A DNA stretch of 55,575 bases from MGBC102946 sp022793145 (GTDB taxonomy: Bacteria; Bacillota_I; Bacilli_A; RF39; UBA660): positions 1 to 55,575 of the forward strand of contig CANEDJ010000004.1 of the NCBI GenBank assembly GCA_947426265.1, read 5' to 3'. The notes beneath the pieces were generated by a model. The model saw only the letters and a list, made by a program, of their open reading frames with translations, was not told the origin of the DNA and searched no databases. Positions 25,348 to 33,738 of the stretch are shown here, one piece after another (position 1 is the stretch's first letter; each line of letters begins with the position of its first letter). The position numbers and the translations under genes were made by a program.

Positions 25348-26571
25348 AATCATATTTTTATAAAATTTGATAAAAAAATTAGTTCCTTCTCCTTCTATAG
25401 ATGTTGCATAGATTTCTCCTTGCTGCTTCTCCATAACCTTCTTTGCCATATTTAAGCCGACACCAATAGACTCTTTATTTCCACTTCCAGTGTAAAAACG
25501 TTCAAAAATATGAGGCAATTCTTCTTTCTTTATGCCACTTCCTGTATCTTGAATAGAAACTTCTGTATAAAGTGGATTATCAGAAATAGAGATTATTATT
25601 TTGCCATTTTCTTCTGTATGTTCATAAGCATTTTTTAAAACATTCACAAATACTTCTACAGTCCAGTGGGGATCTAATAATACCATCGTTTTATTTTGCT
25701 TTTCAAAAAGAACTTCAATTTTCTTTAATTCTATTGGAATTTGAAGGGGTTCTAAAGCTTCCTCTATTACATTTGAAATATTAGTTAATTCCAATTTCAA
25801 TTGAACACTTCCACTATCCAAACGTGACATTTTTAACAATGTTGTTACAAGCCATTCTATTCGCTCTAACTGCATTCTATTTTTGTCTAAAAATTGCTGT
25901 TTTGTTTTAGAATCAATATCATCTTTTGATAATAAATCGTTAATCACATACATGCTCGTTAAAGGGGTTCTTATTTGATGAGAAATATCAGATAAAATTT
26001 GTTCTAATTCTTTTTTATCTTGTAAAGACTGATCTCGCCCTTCTTTTAATTTTACAGTCAATTTATACACATCATTTTTTAAAGTGCTAATATTTCCTTC
26101 TTCATAATCTTTTATATCTAAATTATATTTTCCATTTAAAACATGATCCATATATTCACTAAGAGATTTTAATTGTTGATTATGTTTCTTTAAAAAGATC
26201 CAATAGGAAAAGGAAAGCAAAAGAAAAATTCCTGTTATGATAAAAAAAGTTGAGAGCATAACTTCAGTCTGTAAATGATGGAAGTGCTCCAAATAATTTA
26301 AAGTTCCAGTTTCATCCAAACCATATTTCTTTAAAATCTGTTTGCCTTCATCAAAATTTCCGTTTCCAGACAAAATAGAAGTAATCACCTCATCTTCTAG
26401 TTCAGGATGTGTATTTAAAAGAGCTGATATCATATAACCATTATTTTTAACAAACTCTTCTTTATACTTCACATCTATAAATTGAAAAAATAAAAATCCA
26501 ATGATTAGAGTGATTCCAAATAAAATAAGTTCTCCCAAAATAAGTCGTTTTACATCTTTATTTTTTAACAT
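25345..26571 (-). CDS. Sensor histidine kinase
   Basis: The 408-residue kinase has two membrane helices (about 10-31 and 104-126) around an extracellular sensor of about 75 residues. A HAMP-like linker is followed by the phosphoacceptor SDISHQIRTPLTS (His198) and the catalytic domain: N box NVLKNAYEHT, G1 DTGSGIKKEELPHIF, G2 GVGLNMAKKV. The sensor is too long for the short-loop BceS type, so sensing through the transporter alone is not implied. Its start overlaps the response regulator gene by 7 bp. Confidence 0.94.
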   Translation of the reverse strand: MLKNKDVKRLILGELILFGITLIIGFLFFQFIDVKYKEEFVKNNGYMISALLNTHPELEDEVITSILSGNGNFDEGKQILKKYGLDETGTLNYLEHFHHLQTEVMLSTFFIITGIFLLLSFSYWIFLKKHNQQLKSLSEYMDHVLNGKYNLDIKDYEEGNISTLKNDVYKLTVKLKEGRDQSLQDKKELEQILSDISHQIRTPLTSMYVINDLLSKDDIDSKTKQQFLDKNRMQLERIEWLVTTLLKMSRLDSGSVQLKLELTNISNVIEEALEPLQIPIELKKIEVLFEKQNKTMVLLDPHWTVEVFVNVLKNAYEHTEENGKIIISISDNPLYTEVSIQDTGSGIKKEELPHIFERFYTGSGNKESIGVGLNMAKKVMEKQQGEIYATSIEGEGTNFFIKFYKNMI

Positions 26572-27245
26572 GTTCCACCGACTTTATATCCAATTCCTCT
26601 AACTGTTTCAATTATTTTAGGTTCATTTGGATTATCTTCTATCTTTTCTCTTATTCTTTTTACATAAACAGTCAAAGTGTTATCATTAACGTATGCTTCA
26701 TTCACATCCCAGATATCTGCCAATATTTTTTCTCTAGAAAAAACTACATTTGGGTTCAAAGCAAGAATCAGTAATATTTTATATTCTAGAGCAGTTAGCA
26801 TTACATCCACTCCATTTTTAAATACTTTTGCTTGTTTCATATCAATTTTAATATTTTGAAGCGTAATAACAGAGCTGTTCTCTTTAGAGTTTCTTCTAAG
26901 AACATTTTTGATTCTAGAAACAAGTTCTCTTGCTTTAAATGGTTTTGTAATATAATCATCTGCTCCCATATCAAGTCCTCTTACAATAGATATTTCCAAA
27001 TCATTAGCAGTTAGAAAGATAATTGCAATATCTTTGATTTTTTTTATTTTTTGAAAAGTCTGATATCCATCTTCATCTGGTAAATTAATATCTAATAGTA
27101 CCAAATCAAACAATTCTTTTTCTATACATTCAATTGCTTCTTTTGCACAGGAAGCTTCTCTAATTTCAAAGTTTTCAGCTTCCAAATAGTATTTCAAACC
27201 TACACGAATCGTTTCTTCATCTTCTACAATTAAAATCTTTGCCAT
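26565..27245 (-). CDS. OmpR-family response regulator
   Basis: The 226-residue regulator has a receiver domain with the acidic pocket VEDEE (7-11), phosphoacceptor Asp52 in LLDINLPDEDG, a conserved Thr in FLTAND and Lys in YITKPF. A winged-helix DNA-binding domain follows (LTALEYKILLILALNP to VRGIGYKVGGTC). With the kinase it forms a two-component system transcribed toward the ABC transporter, whose operator-like palindrome is a likely target. Confidence 0.96.
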   Translation of the reverse strand: MAKILIVEDEETIRVGLKYYLEAENFEIREASCAKEAIECIEKELFDLVLLDINLPDEDGYQTFQKIKKIKDIAIIFLTANDLEISIVRGLDMGADDYITKPFKARELVSRIKNVLRRNSKENSSVITLQNIKIDMKQAKVFKNGVDVMLTALEYKILLILALNPNVVFSREKILADIWDVNEAYVNDNTLTVYVKRIREKIEDNPNEPKIIETVRGIGYKVGGTC

Positions 27246-27303
27246 AATCTCACCTAATCCTATTATACTATATTTTACCTTATTAAAAGTGAATAAAAAG
27301 TAA

Positions 27304-27328
27304 GAAAAAAGAGAATTTATCTCTTTTT
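27304..27328 (-). terminator. Terminator of the seven-gene small-protein operon
   Basis: On the minus strand AAAAAGAGA TAAAT TCTCTTTTTT overlaps the stop of the last gene. Confidence 0.75.
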
Positions 27329-27874
27329 CATAGCAAGATATAATTGCATAGCTTTTTTTTCTTCTGTTACAATTTGGGTTTCTCCTACAATTGTACTTCG
27401 AAACGGATAAGAAAGCGCTTGCAATTCAGCGCGTGTTTGTTTCAAGGCGTTTAATTGATTGTCTCTATTTTTAAACATAACAACATGTTTCGAAGTCATC
27501 ATAGCGCCATTATCATTCACAATACATTTTAAATATTGAGAAGCAACTTTTGCATGCTTTAGTTTCATTTTGCAAGTATGAATTCCATGCTGTTTTAGAA
27601 TTTGAACGACCTCTTTTAATTTTTGATTCGCACGTTTTTTCTGCAATCTTGGAAGTATCAAATTGAAACTGGTTTTGATAGGTGCTAGAACAGCAACAAT
27701 CCAAAGATAAATAGATGGGTTTATAAAATTCCAAGTAAGAGGGCATAAAATAAGAGCTTCTATCACTAATACAATAGTAAATAATTTAAGATTTTTATAA
27801 AGAATCAAAGGAACATTAATTTTCTTTTTGCTATTTTCAATCAATTCTTCTAATTTATATTGTGTTAAATCCAT
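27317..27874 (-). CDS. Unknown membrane protein, paralogue A of a three-member family
   Basis: The 185-residue protein has an N-terminal amphipathic part (DLTQYKLEELIENSKKKI), two hydrophobic helices (about 30-46 and 52-72), and a cytoplasmic Lys/Gln-rich region. It shares a layout and motifs with its two upstream neighbours: a GIHTCKMKLKHAKVA segment and an NQLNALKQTRAEL motif near the C-terminus. I recognise no characterised family. It is 1 bp from the preceding gene and last in the operon. Confidence 0.8.
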   Translation of the reverse strand: MDLTQYKLEELIENSKKKINVPLILYKNLKLFTIVLVIEALILCPLTWNFINPSIYLWIVAVLAPIKTSFNLILPRLQKKRANQKLKEVVQILKQHGIHTCKMKLKHAKVASQYLKCIVNDNGAMMTSKHVVMFKNRDNQLNALKQTRAELQALSYPFRSTIVGETQIVTEEKKAMQLYLAMKKR

Positions 27875-27875
27875 A

Positions 27876-28448
27876 TTAAAACCTTGACCTTGCTAATGTT
27901 TTTTCTAATATGCTTTTTACTTGTTTTGAGTCTTCCATAATTTCAACATAGTCTACATCTATAACATCTCCACTTGTTATTGGTCTAAACTCTTGAACAA
28001 GTTCTGAACGTACTTGCCTTAATGCTTTTAATTGCTCATTTTCATCTGTAAAAATCGTTATACTTTCCACAATATTAGTAATCCCCTGCTCACGCATAAC
28101 TTGACTTGGGAGTTTCTCTGCAACAAGTGCTCTTTTTAAATTCAATCTGCTAACATCTATTCCCTCTTGATTTAAATATTTTGCTAAAGATGTCAACTGT
28201 TGATTTGCTTGATGTTTTATTTTAGCATGTGTGTATACCTGACTTAACACATTAATAACAGCACAGCCTCCTGATCCAACCCAGCATGTCCACGGTAAAA
28301 CTTGATGTAATATGTTATTGCAAAATAAACCTGCTACACAAACTAAAAATGTAAAAACGGATAACCCTTTAATCAATAAGTTTTTCAAATTTAATTTTTT
28401 CCTACTCATTAAAATTATTTGATGAATATCAATACTATTTAAATTCAT
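27876..28448 (-). CDS. Unknown membrane protein, paralogue B
   Basis: The 190-residue protein has two hydrophobic helices (about 25-44 and 50-70) after a short N-terminal segment (NLNSIDIHQIILMSRKKL). Shared family features are GIDVSRLNLKRALVA and NEQLKALRQVRSELV. A GGGGGA ribosome site precedes the ATG. It sits 67 bp after paralogue C and directly before paralogue A. No family recognised. Confidence 0.8.
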   Translation of the reverse strand: MNLNSIDIHQIILMSRKKLNLKNLLIKGLSVFTFLVCVAGLFCNNILHQVLPWTCWVGSGGCAVINVLSQVYTHAKIKHQANQQLTSLAKYLNQEGIDVSRLNLKRALVAEKLPSQVMREQGITNIVESITIFTDENEQLKALRQVRSELVQEFRPITSGDVIDVDYVEIMEDSKQVKSILEKTLARSRF

Positions 28449-28515
28449 ATAAAGTCCCCCTTTTCAAACGAATTTATTCTATCACATATTTCATTTTCGT
28501 TAAACAAAGGGAATA

Positions 28516-29100
28516 TTAATTCTTATTCCTCTTATTTTCTAATAGTAATTGCTTTACTTTTGGTGAATCTTTTACAATTTTAGTATATTGTCTATCTATA
28601 CTCTCACATTTTACTTCCTTGACACAATCACGCAAACACGCAATATAACTATATGGTTCTCTTAATAGTTCACTTCGAATTTGTTGAAGTGCTTTCAATT
28701 GTCCATAATTGTCTTGGAATATAGTTGTTTGAACTTTTCCTATTCCATATAAATAAGACTCACTATCTTCATTATAACTACGAGTAGTAAATGTAGTTGC
28801 TTTTTGAAGCTTTAATCGAGTAGTATGAATCCCATTCTTTCCTAGTTCTTTGGCTACTTTACGTAGTTTTGATGAAGCATATACACGTCTTTGCGCATTT
28901 TTTATATAAAAAGAAACAGGGGTAACAAAAGAAGAAATTGCAGCACCCAATAATACATACTTATAAGGAGCAACAATTAGTCCTAATAAAAATATACAAC
29001 CCATAGCAACTGAAAATTTACTTAATTTTTTCTCTTTTTCATTCATCCTAATATTACTCCAAGTAATTAGTTTTTCAATATTATATTTATCCAAATTCAT
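28516..29100 (-). CDS. Unknown membrane protein, paralogue C
   Basis: The start is set at ATG 29100, after AGGAGG, giving MNLDKYNIEKLITWSNIRM and 194 residues; an upstream in-frame ATG at 29154 lacks a site and overlaps the previous gene. Two hydrophobic helices at about 28-65. Shared motifs are GIHTTRLKLQKATTF and YGQLKALQQIRSELL. The C-terminal part holds two Cys (ACLRDC) absent from the other paralogues. No family recognised. Confidence 0.8.
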   Translation of the reverse strand: MNLDKYNIEKLITWSNIRMNEKEKKLSKFSVAMGCIFLLGLIVAPYKYVLLGAAISSFVTPVSFYIKNAQRRVYASSKLRKVAKELGKNGIHTTRLKLQKATTFTTRSYNEDSESYLYGIGKVQTTIFQDNYGQLKALQQIRSELLREPYSYIACLRDCVKEVKCESIDRQYTKIVKDSPKVKQLLLENKRNKN

Positions 29101-29143
29101 AAATTTCCTCCTAATAAAACTTTTATAAACTCTGTTGTTAATA

Positions 29144-29668
29144 TTATAACCCAAATCTTCTACGTTCTGAAGTTTCTCTTTTTACTTGTTCTTCTAGACT
29201 TATTTGTTCAATTGTCGCCATTCCTCTAATTGTTTCTATAAGTTCTCTATATTCCCTGATTTGTTCTGTACTCATTCTTGCCATAACACTTTGATCCAAT
29301 TGTAATCGATGAGCCTCTTTAATAAATTCTTTTTTTTCATCACGAGAAGCGGTTCCCCATCTTCCTATTATATTTTTTAAAATTTGAAGAAGTCGTTCTT
29401 GTGGTGTCAATTGTGCATCTGCGGCAACCTTTTTTGCACGTTGTTCAATAGAATGCTTGAGAGATTTCCATAACCTTTGCACTTCTTTGCTTTCTCCTTC
29501 CGATAAACGAAAGCTAGGTACTAATGATACCAAAGAATTAAACCTCTGAATTTTCTCTGCATAATCTGGGCTATCTAATAACATACTAGGACTTACCCTC
29601 ATCATCTTTTCTATATTACGTAGCAAAATTAAAAATTCATCTTTTTCACTCATATCATATTTTGCCAT
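29144..29668 (-). CDS. Unknown soluble helical protein in the seven-gene operon
   Basis: This 174-residue protein is highly charged, predicted all-helical, with no membrane segment. Stretches such as LTPQERLLQILKNIIGRW, SRDEKKEFIKEAHRLQ and a C-terminal SLEEQVKRETSERRRFG suggest a helical scaffold or adaptor. It starts 3 bp from the upstream gene's stop and is followed closely by paralogue C. It is the one clearly cytoplasmic member of the operon besides the 76-residue protein. No family recognised. Confidence 0.75.
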   Translation of the reverse strand: MAKYDMSEKDEFLILLRNIEKMMRVSPSMLLDSPDYAEKIQRFNSLVSLVPSFRLSEGESKEVQRLWKSLKHSIEQRAKKVAADAQLTPQERLLQILKNIIGRWGTASRDEKKEFIKEAHRLQLDQSVMARMSTEQIREYRELIETIRGMATIEQISLEEQVKRETSERRRFGL

Positions 29669-29671
29669 CTT

Positions 29672-29902
29672 TTATTCACATCCTTTTTTCCCTACTATTA
29701 AAAATAAACGTTTTATAATAGCTTCCTCTAAAACAGGATAAACACGATCCTCTTTAAATTCAACAAATCGCAAATCATATCCACTTTCTGGTTTGAGTTT
29801 GCTAATATACAAATAGATTTTCTCATGTAACTCTATTTTATCAATAATATAATATTCTATATTATCTTCTAATTCAATAATTTTTCCTTTTTCTAAATTC
29901 AT
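29672..29902 (-). CDS. Small DUF1292-like protein
   Basis: The 76-residue protein (MNLEKGKIIELEDNIEYYII, then KIYLYISKLKPESGYDLRFVEF and YPVLEEAIIKRLFLIVG) has the beta-rich pattern of DUF1292/YrzB-like proteins: a short N-terminal sheet, an acidic centre and a C-terminal helix. That assignment is by pattern and is tentative. It starts 1 bp after the upstream gene's stop. Confidence 0.65.
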   Translation of the reverse strand: MNLEKGKIIELEDNIEYYIIDKIELHEKIYLYISKLKPESGYDLRFVEFKEDRVYPVLEEAIIKRLFLIVGKKGCE

Positions 29903-29903
29903 C

Positions 29904-30251
29904 CTATTTTAATCCTTTTATTGTTTTATGTACTTTATAAATCATTCCACAGAACCCTTCAGCTATGATACTAGCCAAAACGGAAACTGATATTCCTTCT
30001 AATTTGTTTCGCATATAATCTCTTTTATAAATAGCTTCAAATAATTTAACTACTTGATCATGTTGAAGCGCTGTTTTTTTAGAAATCACTTTTTCAGCTA
30101 GATACATACTTTCACCAATCTCCATAAAATGGAATGTCATCAAATATATTATAGCGGTTAGTATTGCAGTAGTAATTCCAAACGTGATTAAAATTGGTAC
30201 AATACTTTCTTTTTCTTCTTGATTTGGTTCTCTAACATTTTTTATTTTCAT
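29904..30251 (-). CDS. Unknown two-helix membrane protein
   Basis: The 115-residue protein has a charged N-terminus (MKIKNVREPNQEEKES), a membrane helix (about 18-41, VPILITFGITTAILTAIIYLM), a polar loop with HDQVVKLFEAIYKRDYMRNKLEG, and a second weaker helix (about 86-103, ISVSVLASIIAEGFCGMI). Five bp separate it from the first gene of the operon. No family recognised. Confidence 0.75.
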   Translation of the reverse strand: MKIKNVREPNQEEKESIVPILITFGITTAILTAIIYLMTFHFMEIGESMYLAEKVISKKTALQHDQVVKLFEAIYKRDYMRNKLEGISVSVLASIIAEGFCGMIYKVHKTIKGLK

Positions 30252-30256
30252 TATTT

Positions 30257-30709
30257 CTACTTTTTTAAAGCCCCAAGCTTCTCTTCTGTAGTTACTAAGT
30301 CATTCAATAAACGTTCACGCTCTTTTAATAGTGCATCTCTCTTTTCCGCTATAGTCATGCCTTCGTAAGTTTTGGCTCTAGTAGCTGTTTGCACTTTAGT
30401 TCCTTCTTCTTTCACAGGCAGTTCCGTTTGCTCAAATGAGTCTTCTGGCTTATATATTGTACCTCTTCTTAATAATTCATCTTCTAATTCCTTTTCTTTT
30501 GTACATAAAAGCTGATAAGCATTACATATATTTGCTCCTGGAAAAAATAAATCATAAAGCAACCCAAACATATCTGTTAAATGAATCCCTGTCATTTTGC
30601 TTGAAAATGTGTATCCTTTTTTCAATAGACTTTTTCTTACTGCAAAACATTTTATAAAATCAATTGTTATACTTGCTATTGTTGTTGAAAAATAAAGATT
30701 CAAAAGCAT
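30257..30709 (-). CDS. Unknown protein, first gene of the seven-gene operon
   Basis: The 150-residue protein has a weakly hydrophobic N-terminal half (MLLNLYFSTTIASITIDF, then TDMFGLLYDLFFPGANICNAY) and a C-terminal coiled coil (AEKRDALLKERERLLNDLVTTEEKL) joined by an acidic/Thr-rich linker. GGGGGA precedes the ATG. Transcription starts from the promoter at 30739-30766, divergent from glmS. No family recognised. Confidence 0.75.
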   Translation of the reverse strand: MLLNLYFSTTIASITIDFIKCFAVRKSLLKKGYTFSSKMTGIHLTDMFGLLYDLFFPGANICNAYQLLCTKEKELEDELLRRGTIYKPEDSFEQTELPVKEEGTKVQTATRAKTYEGMTIAEKRDALLKERERLLNDLVTTEEKLGALKK

Positions 30710-30738
30710 TATAAATTCCCCCTTTTTTTAATGCCCTT

Positions 30739-30766
30739 ATTTTAGCACATATCCCTATTTTGTCAA
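30739..30766 (-). promoter_or_regulatory. Sigma-A promoter of the seven-gene operon
   Basis: Minus-strand TTGACA (30761-30766) and TAAAAT (30739-30744) with a 16-bp spacer, about 30 bp before the first gene. Confidence 0.75.
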
Positions 30767-30782
30767 ATTTTGTTAAGGATAA

Positions 30783-30811
30783 TTGCCAAAACAAGAAATT
30801 TTTCATATAAT
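30783..30811 (+). promoter_or_regulatory. Sigma-A promoter of glmS
   Basis: TTGCCA (30783-30788) and TATAAT (30806-30811), spacer 17 bp. The transcript starts shortly before the glmS ribozyme. Confidence 0.85.
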
Positions 30812-30844
30812 GTAATAAAGTAAAGACTTGAAAGGAGTAAATCT

Positions 30845-30985
30845 TCACTTAGCGCCTGGACTATTGTTAGTTGACGAGGTTAACAGAATATCGAAAGATT
30901 CGGCGGGTACTGTTACGGATTTGTGTATTCGAAAGAATGATTGTGAAAAAGCAAAATCAAGATTGTAACAAAACAACATTCCAAC
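30845..30985 (+). ncRNA. glmS ribozyme: glmS self-cleaving ribozyme/riboswitch
   Basis: The 5' untranslated region of glmS contains the ribozyme core: AGCGCC at 30851 with the cleavage site expected between A30851 and G30852, then GTTGACGAGG (about 30870), ATCGAAAGATTCGGCGGG (about 30890-30908) and a variable 3' domain. Glucosamine-6-phosphate acts as cofactor for self-cleavage, which destabilises the mRNA, giving product feedback on GlmS. The 3' boundary is approximate. This accounts for most of the 307-bp gap before the glmS start. Confidence 0.96.
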
Positions 30986-31016
30986 ACTTTTTTTAATCAT
31001 GGAAAGAAGGATAATT

Positions 31017-32810
31017 ATGTGTGGAATAGTTGGATATCTAGGCAAACAAGAAAAAACGATATCTATTTTAATTACGGGCTTAAAAGCCTTAGAATATAGA
31101 GGATATGATTCCGCTGGAATTGCATATCAAAAAAACAATAAAATCAAAGTTATAAAATCAGTTGGAAGATTAGAACAATTAGAAAAAAAAGTAAAATTAG
31201 AAAATACAATATTAGGAATAGGACATACAAGATGGGCAACTCATGGAAAAGCTTGCACAACCAATTCTCATCCCCATCAAAGCGGAAATATTACACTTGT
31301 TCATAATGGAATTATAGAAAATTACATAGAATTAAAACAAATGTTAGAAAAAAAGGGATATCAATTCCAAACAGAAACAGATACTGAAGTTGCTGCTGCT
31401 TTTATAGATGATGCTTTTAAAAATTTTAAAAATATGATTAAAGCTTTAAAAAAGGCGAAAGAAAAGTTAAAAGGTTCTTATGCATTTGCTATTATCAATG
31501 ATTTAGAACCAGATACTTTATATGCAATGAAAAAAGAAAGTCCTCTGGTTTTAGGGAAAACAGAAGAGGAATTGTTTTTAGCTTCTGACCCAATGGCAAT
31601 TAGTTCTTATACAAAAGAAATTTGTTATCTAAATGAAGGAAGCATTGTGAAATTAGAAAAAAATAAAGTGACTCTAATAGAAGAAAAAGAGACTCATCCT
31701 ATTTGGAAAACGCTCCATATTGAAAATTGTAACAATGACAAAAATGGATATGCTCATTATATGTTAAAAGAAATTTATGAACAGCCTGATGTCATTTACA
31801 ATATCATAACTCCATTTTTAAAAGATCCTGAGATGGAATTCAAAAAATTGCCTAACTTTTCTAAGTACAACAAAATTCAAATTGTCGCTTGTGGAAGTGC
31901 CTACCATACTGGGTTAGTTGGAAAATGGATGATAGAAACATACGCTAGTATTCCTGTTGAAGTTGAAATCGCCAGTGAGTATCGATATAAAAAAGTATTT
32001 TATGATAAAAAAACTTTAGTGATTGTTGTTTCACAATCTGGAGAAACTGCTGATACCTTAGCATCTCTTAGAAAAGCAAATAAAGATCACATTGATACCC
32101 TTGCTCTAGTAAATGTTATTACTAGTACAATTGCAAGAGAGGCAAAATATATACTTCCTTTAAAAGCTGGCTCTGAAATAGCGGTTGCAACTACAAAGGC
32201 TTATTTGGCTCAGCTAGCCCTCTTTTCTCTCATTACCCTGAAATTGAAATTAGAGCAAAGTTCTAATATGGAAGAAATCATTCCATTATTAAGCGCTTTT
32301 CAAAAACTTCCATTAAAAATGAAAAAGTTATTGGAAAATTTAAAAACCAAAGACATTGCTTATAAAATTTATAAGCACAATGACATATTCTTTTTAGGAA
32401 GAAGTATTGATTACGCTATTTGCATGGAAGCATCTTTAAAACTAAAAGAGATTTCATACATTCATAGTGAAGCTTATGCTGCAGGGGAACTAAAACACGG
32501 AACCATTTCATTAATTGAAGAAAAAACACCAGTTTTATCTTTGGTCACTGATTCGTCTATTCAAGAAAAAACTATCAGTAATATCAAAGAAGTAAAAGCT
32601 AGAGGAGCATATTCTATCGTAGTTACAAATCAAAAGCTTGAAGAATGTGATTATTGTGATGATTTCATTATAGTTCCTTCTACAGAGCCTTTATTTCAAC
32701 CTATTTTAAATATTATTCCATTTCAACTGCTTGCTTATGAAATTGCTCTTTTAAGAGGCTGTGATATTGATAAACCTAAAAATTTAGCCAAATCAGTAAC
32801 AGTAGAATAA
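31017..32810 (+). CDS. glmS: Glutamine--fructose-6-phosphate aminotransferase (isomerizing)
   Basis: GlmS makes glucosamine-6-phosphate from fructose-6-phosphate and glutamine, entry to cell-wall amino sugars. The start is at 31017 so that Cys2 (MCGIVGYLG) becomes the N-terminal glutaminase nucleophile; AAGAAGG lies upstream. The class II glutaminase domain (to about 240) includes HTRWATHGKACTTNSHPH and HNGIIENY. Two SIS sugar-isomerase domains follow (ACGSAYHTG, VVSQSGETADTLA, SEAYAAGELKHGTISLI) with the C-terminal DKPKNLAKSVTVE loop. Length 597 is standard. Controlled by the upstream ribozyme. Confidence 0.98.
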   Translation: MCGIVGYLGKQEKTISILITGLKALEYRGYDSAGIAYQKNNKIKVIKSVGRLEQLEKKVKLENTILGIGHTRWATHGKACTTNSHPHQSGNITLVHNGIIENYIELKQMLEKKGYQFQTETDTEVAAAFIDDAFKNFKNMIKALKKAKEKLKGSYAFAIINDLEPDTLYAMKKESPLVLGKTEEELFLASDPMAISSYTKEICYLNEGSIVKLEKNKVTLIEEKETHPIWKTLHIENCNNDKNGYAHYMLKEIYEQPDVIYNIITPFLKDPEMEFKKLPNFSKYNKIQIVACGSAYHTGLVGKWMIETYASIPVEVEIASEYRYKKVFYDKKTLVIVVSQSGETADTLASLRKANKDHIDTLALVNVITSTIAREAKYILPLKAGSEIAVATTKAYLAQLALFSLITLKLKLEQSSNMEEIIPLLSAFQKLPLKMKKLLENLKTKDIAYKIYKHNDIFFLGRSIDYAICMEASLKLKEISYIHSEAYAAGELKHGTISLIEEKTPVLSLVTDSSIQEKTISNIKEVKARGAYSIVVTNQKLEECDYCDDFIIVPSTEPLFQPILNIIPFQLLAYEIALLRGCDIDKPKNLAKSVTVE

Positions 32811-32816
32811 ATTCAT

Positions 32817-32852
32817 CAAAAAACTATTGTAGTTAAATACAATAGTTTTTTA
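32817..32852. terminator. Terminator between convergent glmS and the 32850 gene
   Basis: AAAACTATTGTA GTTAAA TACAATAGTTTT with flanking A and T tracts, suited to both directions. Confidence 0.85.
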
Positions 32853-33737
32853 TCTTTGTAAGCGTTTCACATGGGCAAGCTCTATTTCATCACTTGTAAA
32901 TCGATCTATATAATGAAACATAGCATTGGCATCATCTACAATATCACGTCCTTGCACATTCATTTCACTTGGCTGACAAATGACAATATCATTATCTTTT
33001 AAATCAATGATTCTTCGAATTGTATAATCATCAGAAGTGGCTCCATATCCCTCTGTCCATGGATAAGTAATATCAGGAGTCTGCTCTCTTAATCGAAAGA
33101 CAAGTCGCCTTAAAAATGAAGGGTTACATAAAGGAAAATACAGTTTCTGTACATTTAATCTTTCTCCAGGATGTTTCACATGAAATTTTGCATAATGAAC
33201 TTGTCCATTTTTTTCAGACATCGTAAAGATGTTTAGTCCAACAGTAAACCCCATATTTTCTAAAATTTCAGCAAGACATAATGTAATTGCTCCTCTATTA
33301 TAAATCTGCCCAGTTGAAACTGAACCTAAAATAGCAGAATTATAATATATGTCAATATGCCTTCTTTTTGGATTTTGCTTGTTCAGCATAGAAAGAGGAT
33401 TTCCTTCTAAATATGCTTTTACATCAGGAGCATAACCGACATAAAAATTATATTGCTTACTTCTTTTTCTAGATAATTTAATATATTTTTCTAAAGAAGT
33501 TTTTAATTCAACTAGCTTATCAAAATTCTCATGATATCCATACTTACAAAATTCTTTGGCTTCTGCTAAAGATCTAGTTTGACAAAAATCAAAATCCCCT
33601 GTTTCACTTCCCAGATCTCTATATCCCCAAATGCTAGAATTGATTGGTGCATGATCTAAATATTCAATAAATTCAATCAAAGAACCAAATGAATATTCCA
33701 TAACATCTAATTCACCCTTTTTATAATATTGATACAT
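32850..33737 (-). CDS. Unknown partner of a MoxR-like ATPase
   Basis: The 295-residue soluble protein begins 1 bp after the AAA+ gene and ends the operon. Visible features include LAEAKEFCKYGYHENFDKL, YVGYAPDVKAYLEGNPLSML and RRHIDIYYNSAILGSVSTGQIYNRG, the last followed by an alternating helix and strand pattern (LCLAEILENMGFTVGLNIF). A strand with polar residues, helix, strand layout is reminiscent of a diverged von Willebrand A fold, the usual MoxR partner, but the DxSxS metal motif is not intact. I recall similar uncharacterised proteins from large phages; that is unverified. A start at the internal ATG at 33701 (MEYSFGSLIEFIEYL) is possible. Confidence 0.7.
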   Translation of the reverse strand: MYQYYKKGELDVMEYSFGSLIEFIEYLDHAPINSSIWGYRDLGSETGDFDFCQTRSLAEAKEFCKYGYHENFDKLVELKTSLEKYIKLSRKRSKQYNFYVGYAPDVKAYLEGNPLSMLNKQNPKRRHIDIYYNSAILGSVSTGQIYNRGAITLCLAEILENMGFTVGLNIFTMSEKNGQVHYAKFHVKHPGERLNVQKLYFPLCNPSFLRRLVFRLREQTPDITYPWTEGYGATSDDYTIRRIIDLKDNDIVICQPSEMNVQGRDIVDDANAMFHYIDRFTSDEIELAHVKRLQR

Positions 33738-33738
33738 A

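Noticed and set aside
26677..27014. Plus-strand frames opposite the response regulator
   Set aside because: Antisense to a well-supported gene, without start signals.
30660..31045. Short minus-strand frames upstream of glmS
   Set aside because: They overlap the glmS promoter, ribozyme and the divergent operon promoter and lack ribosome sites.
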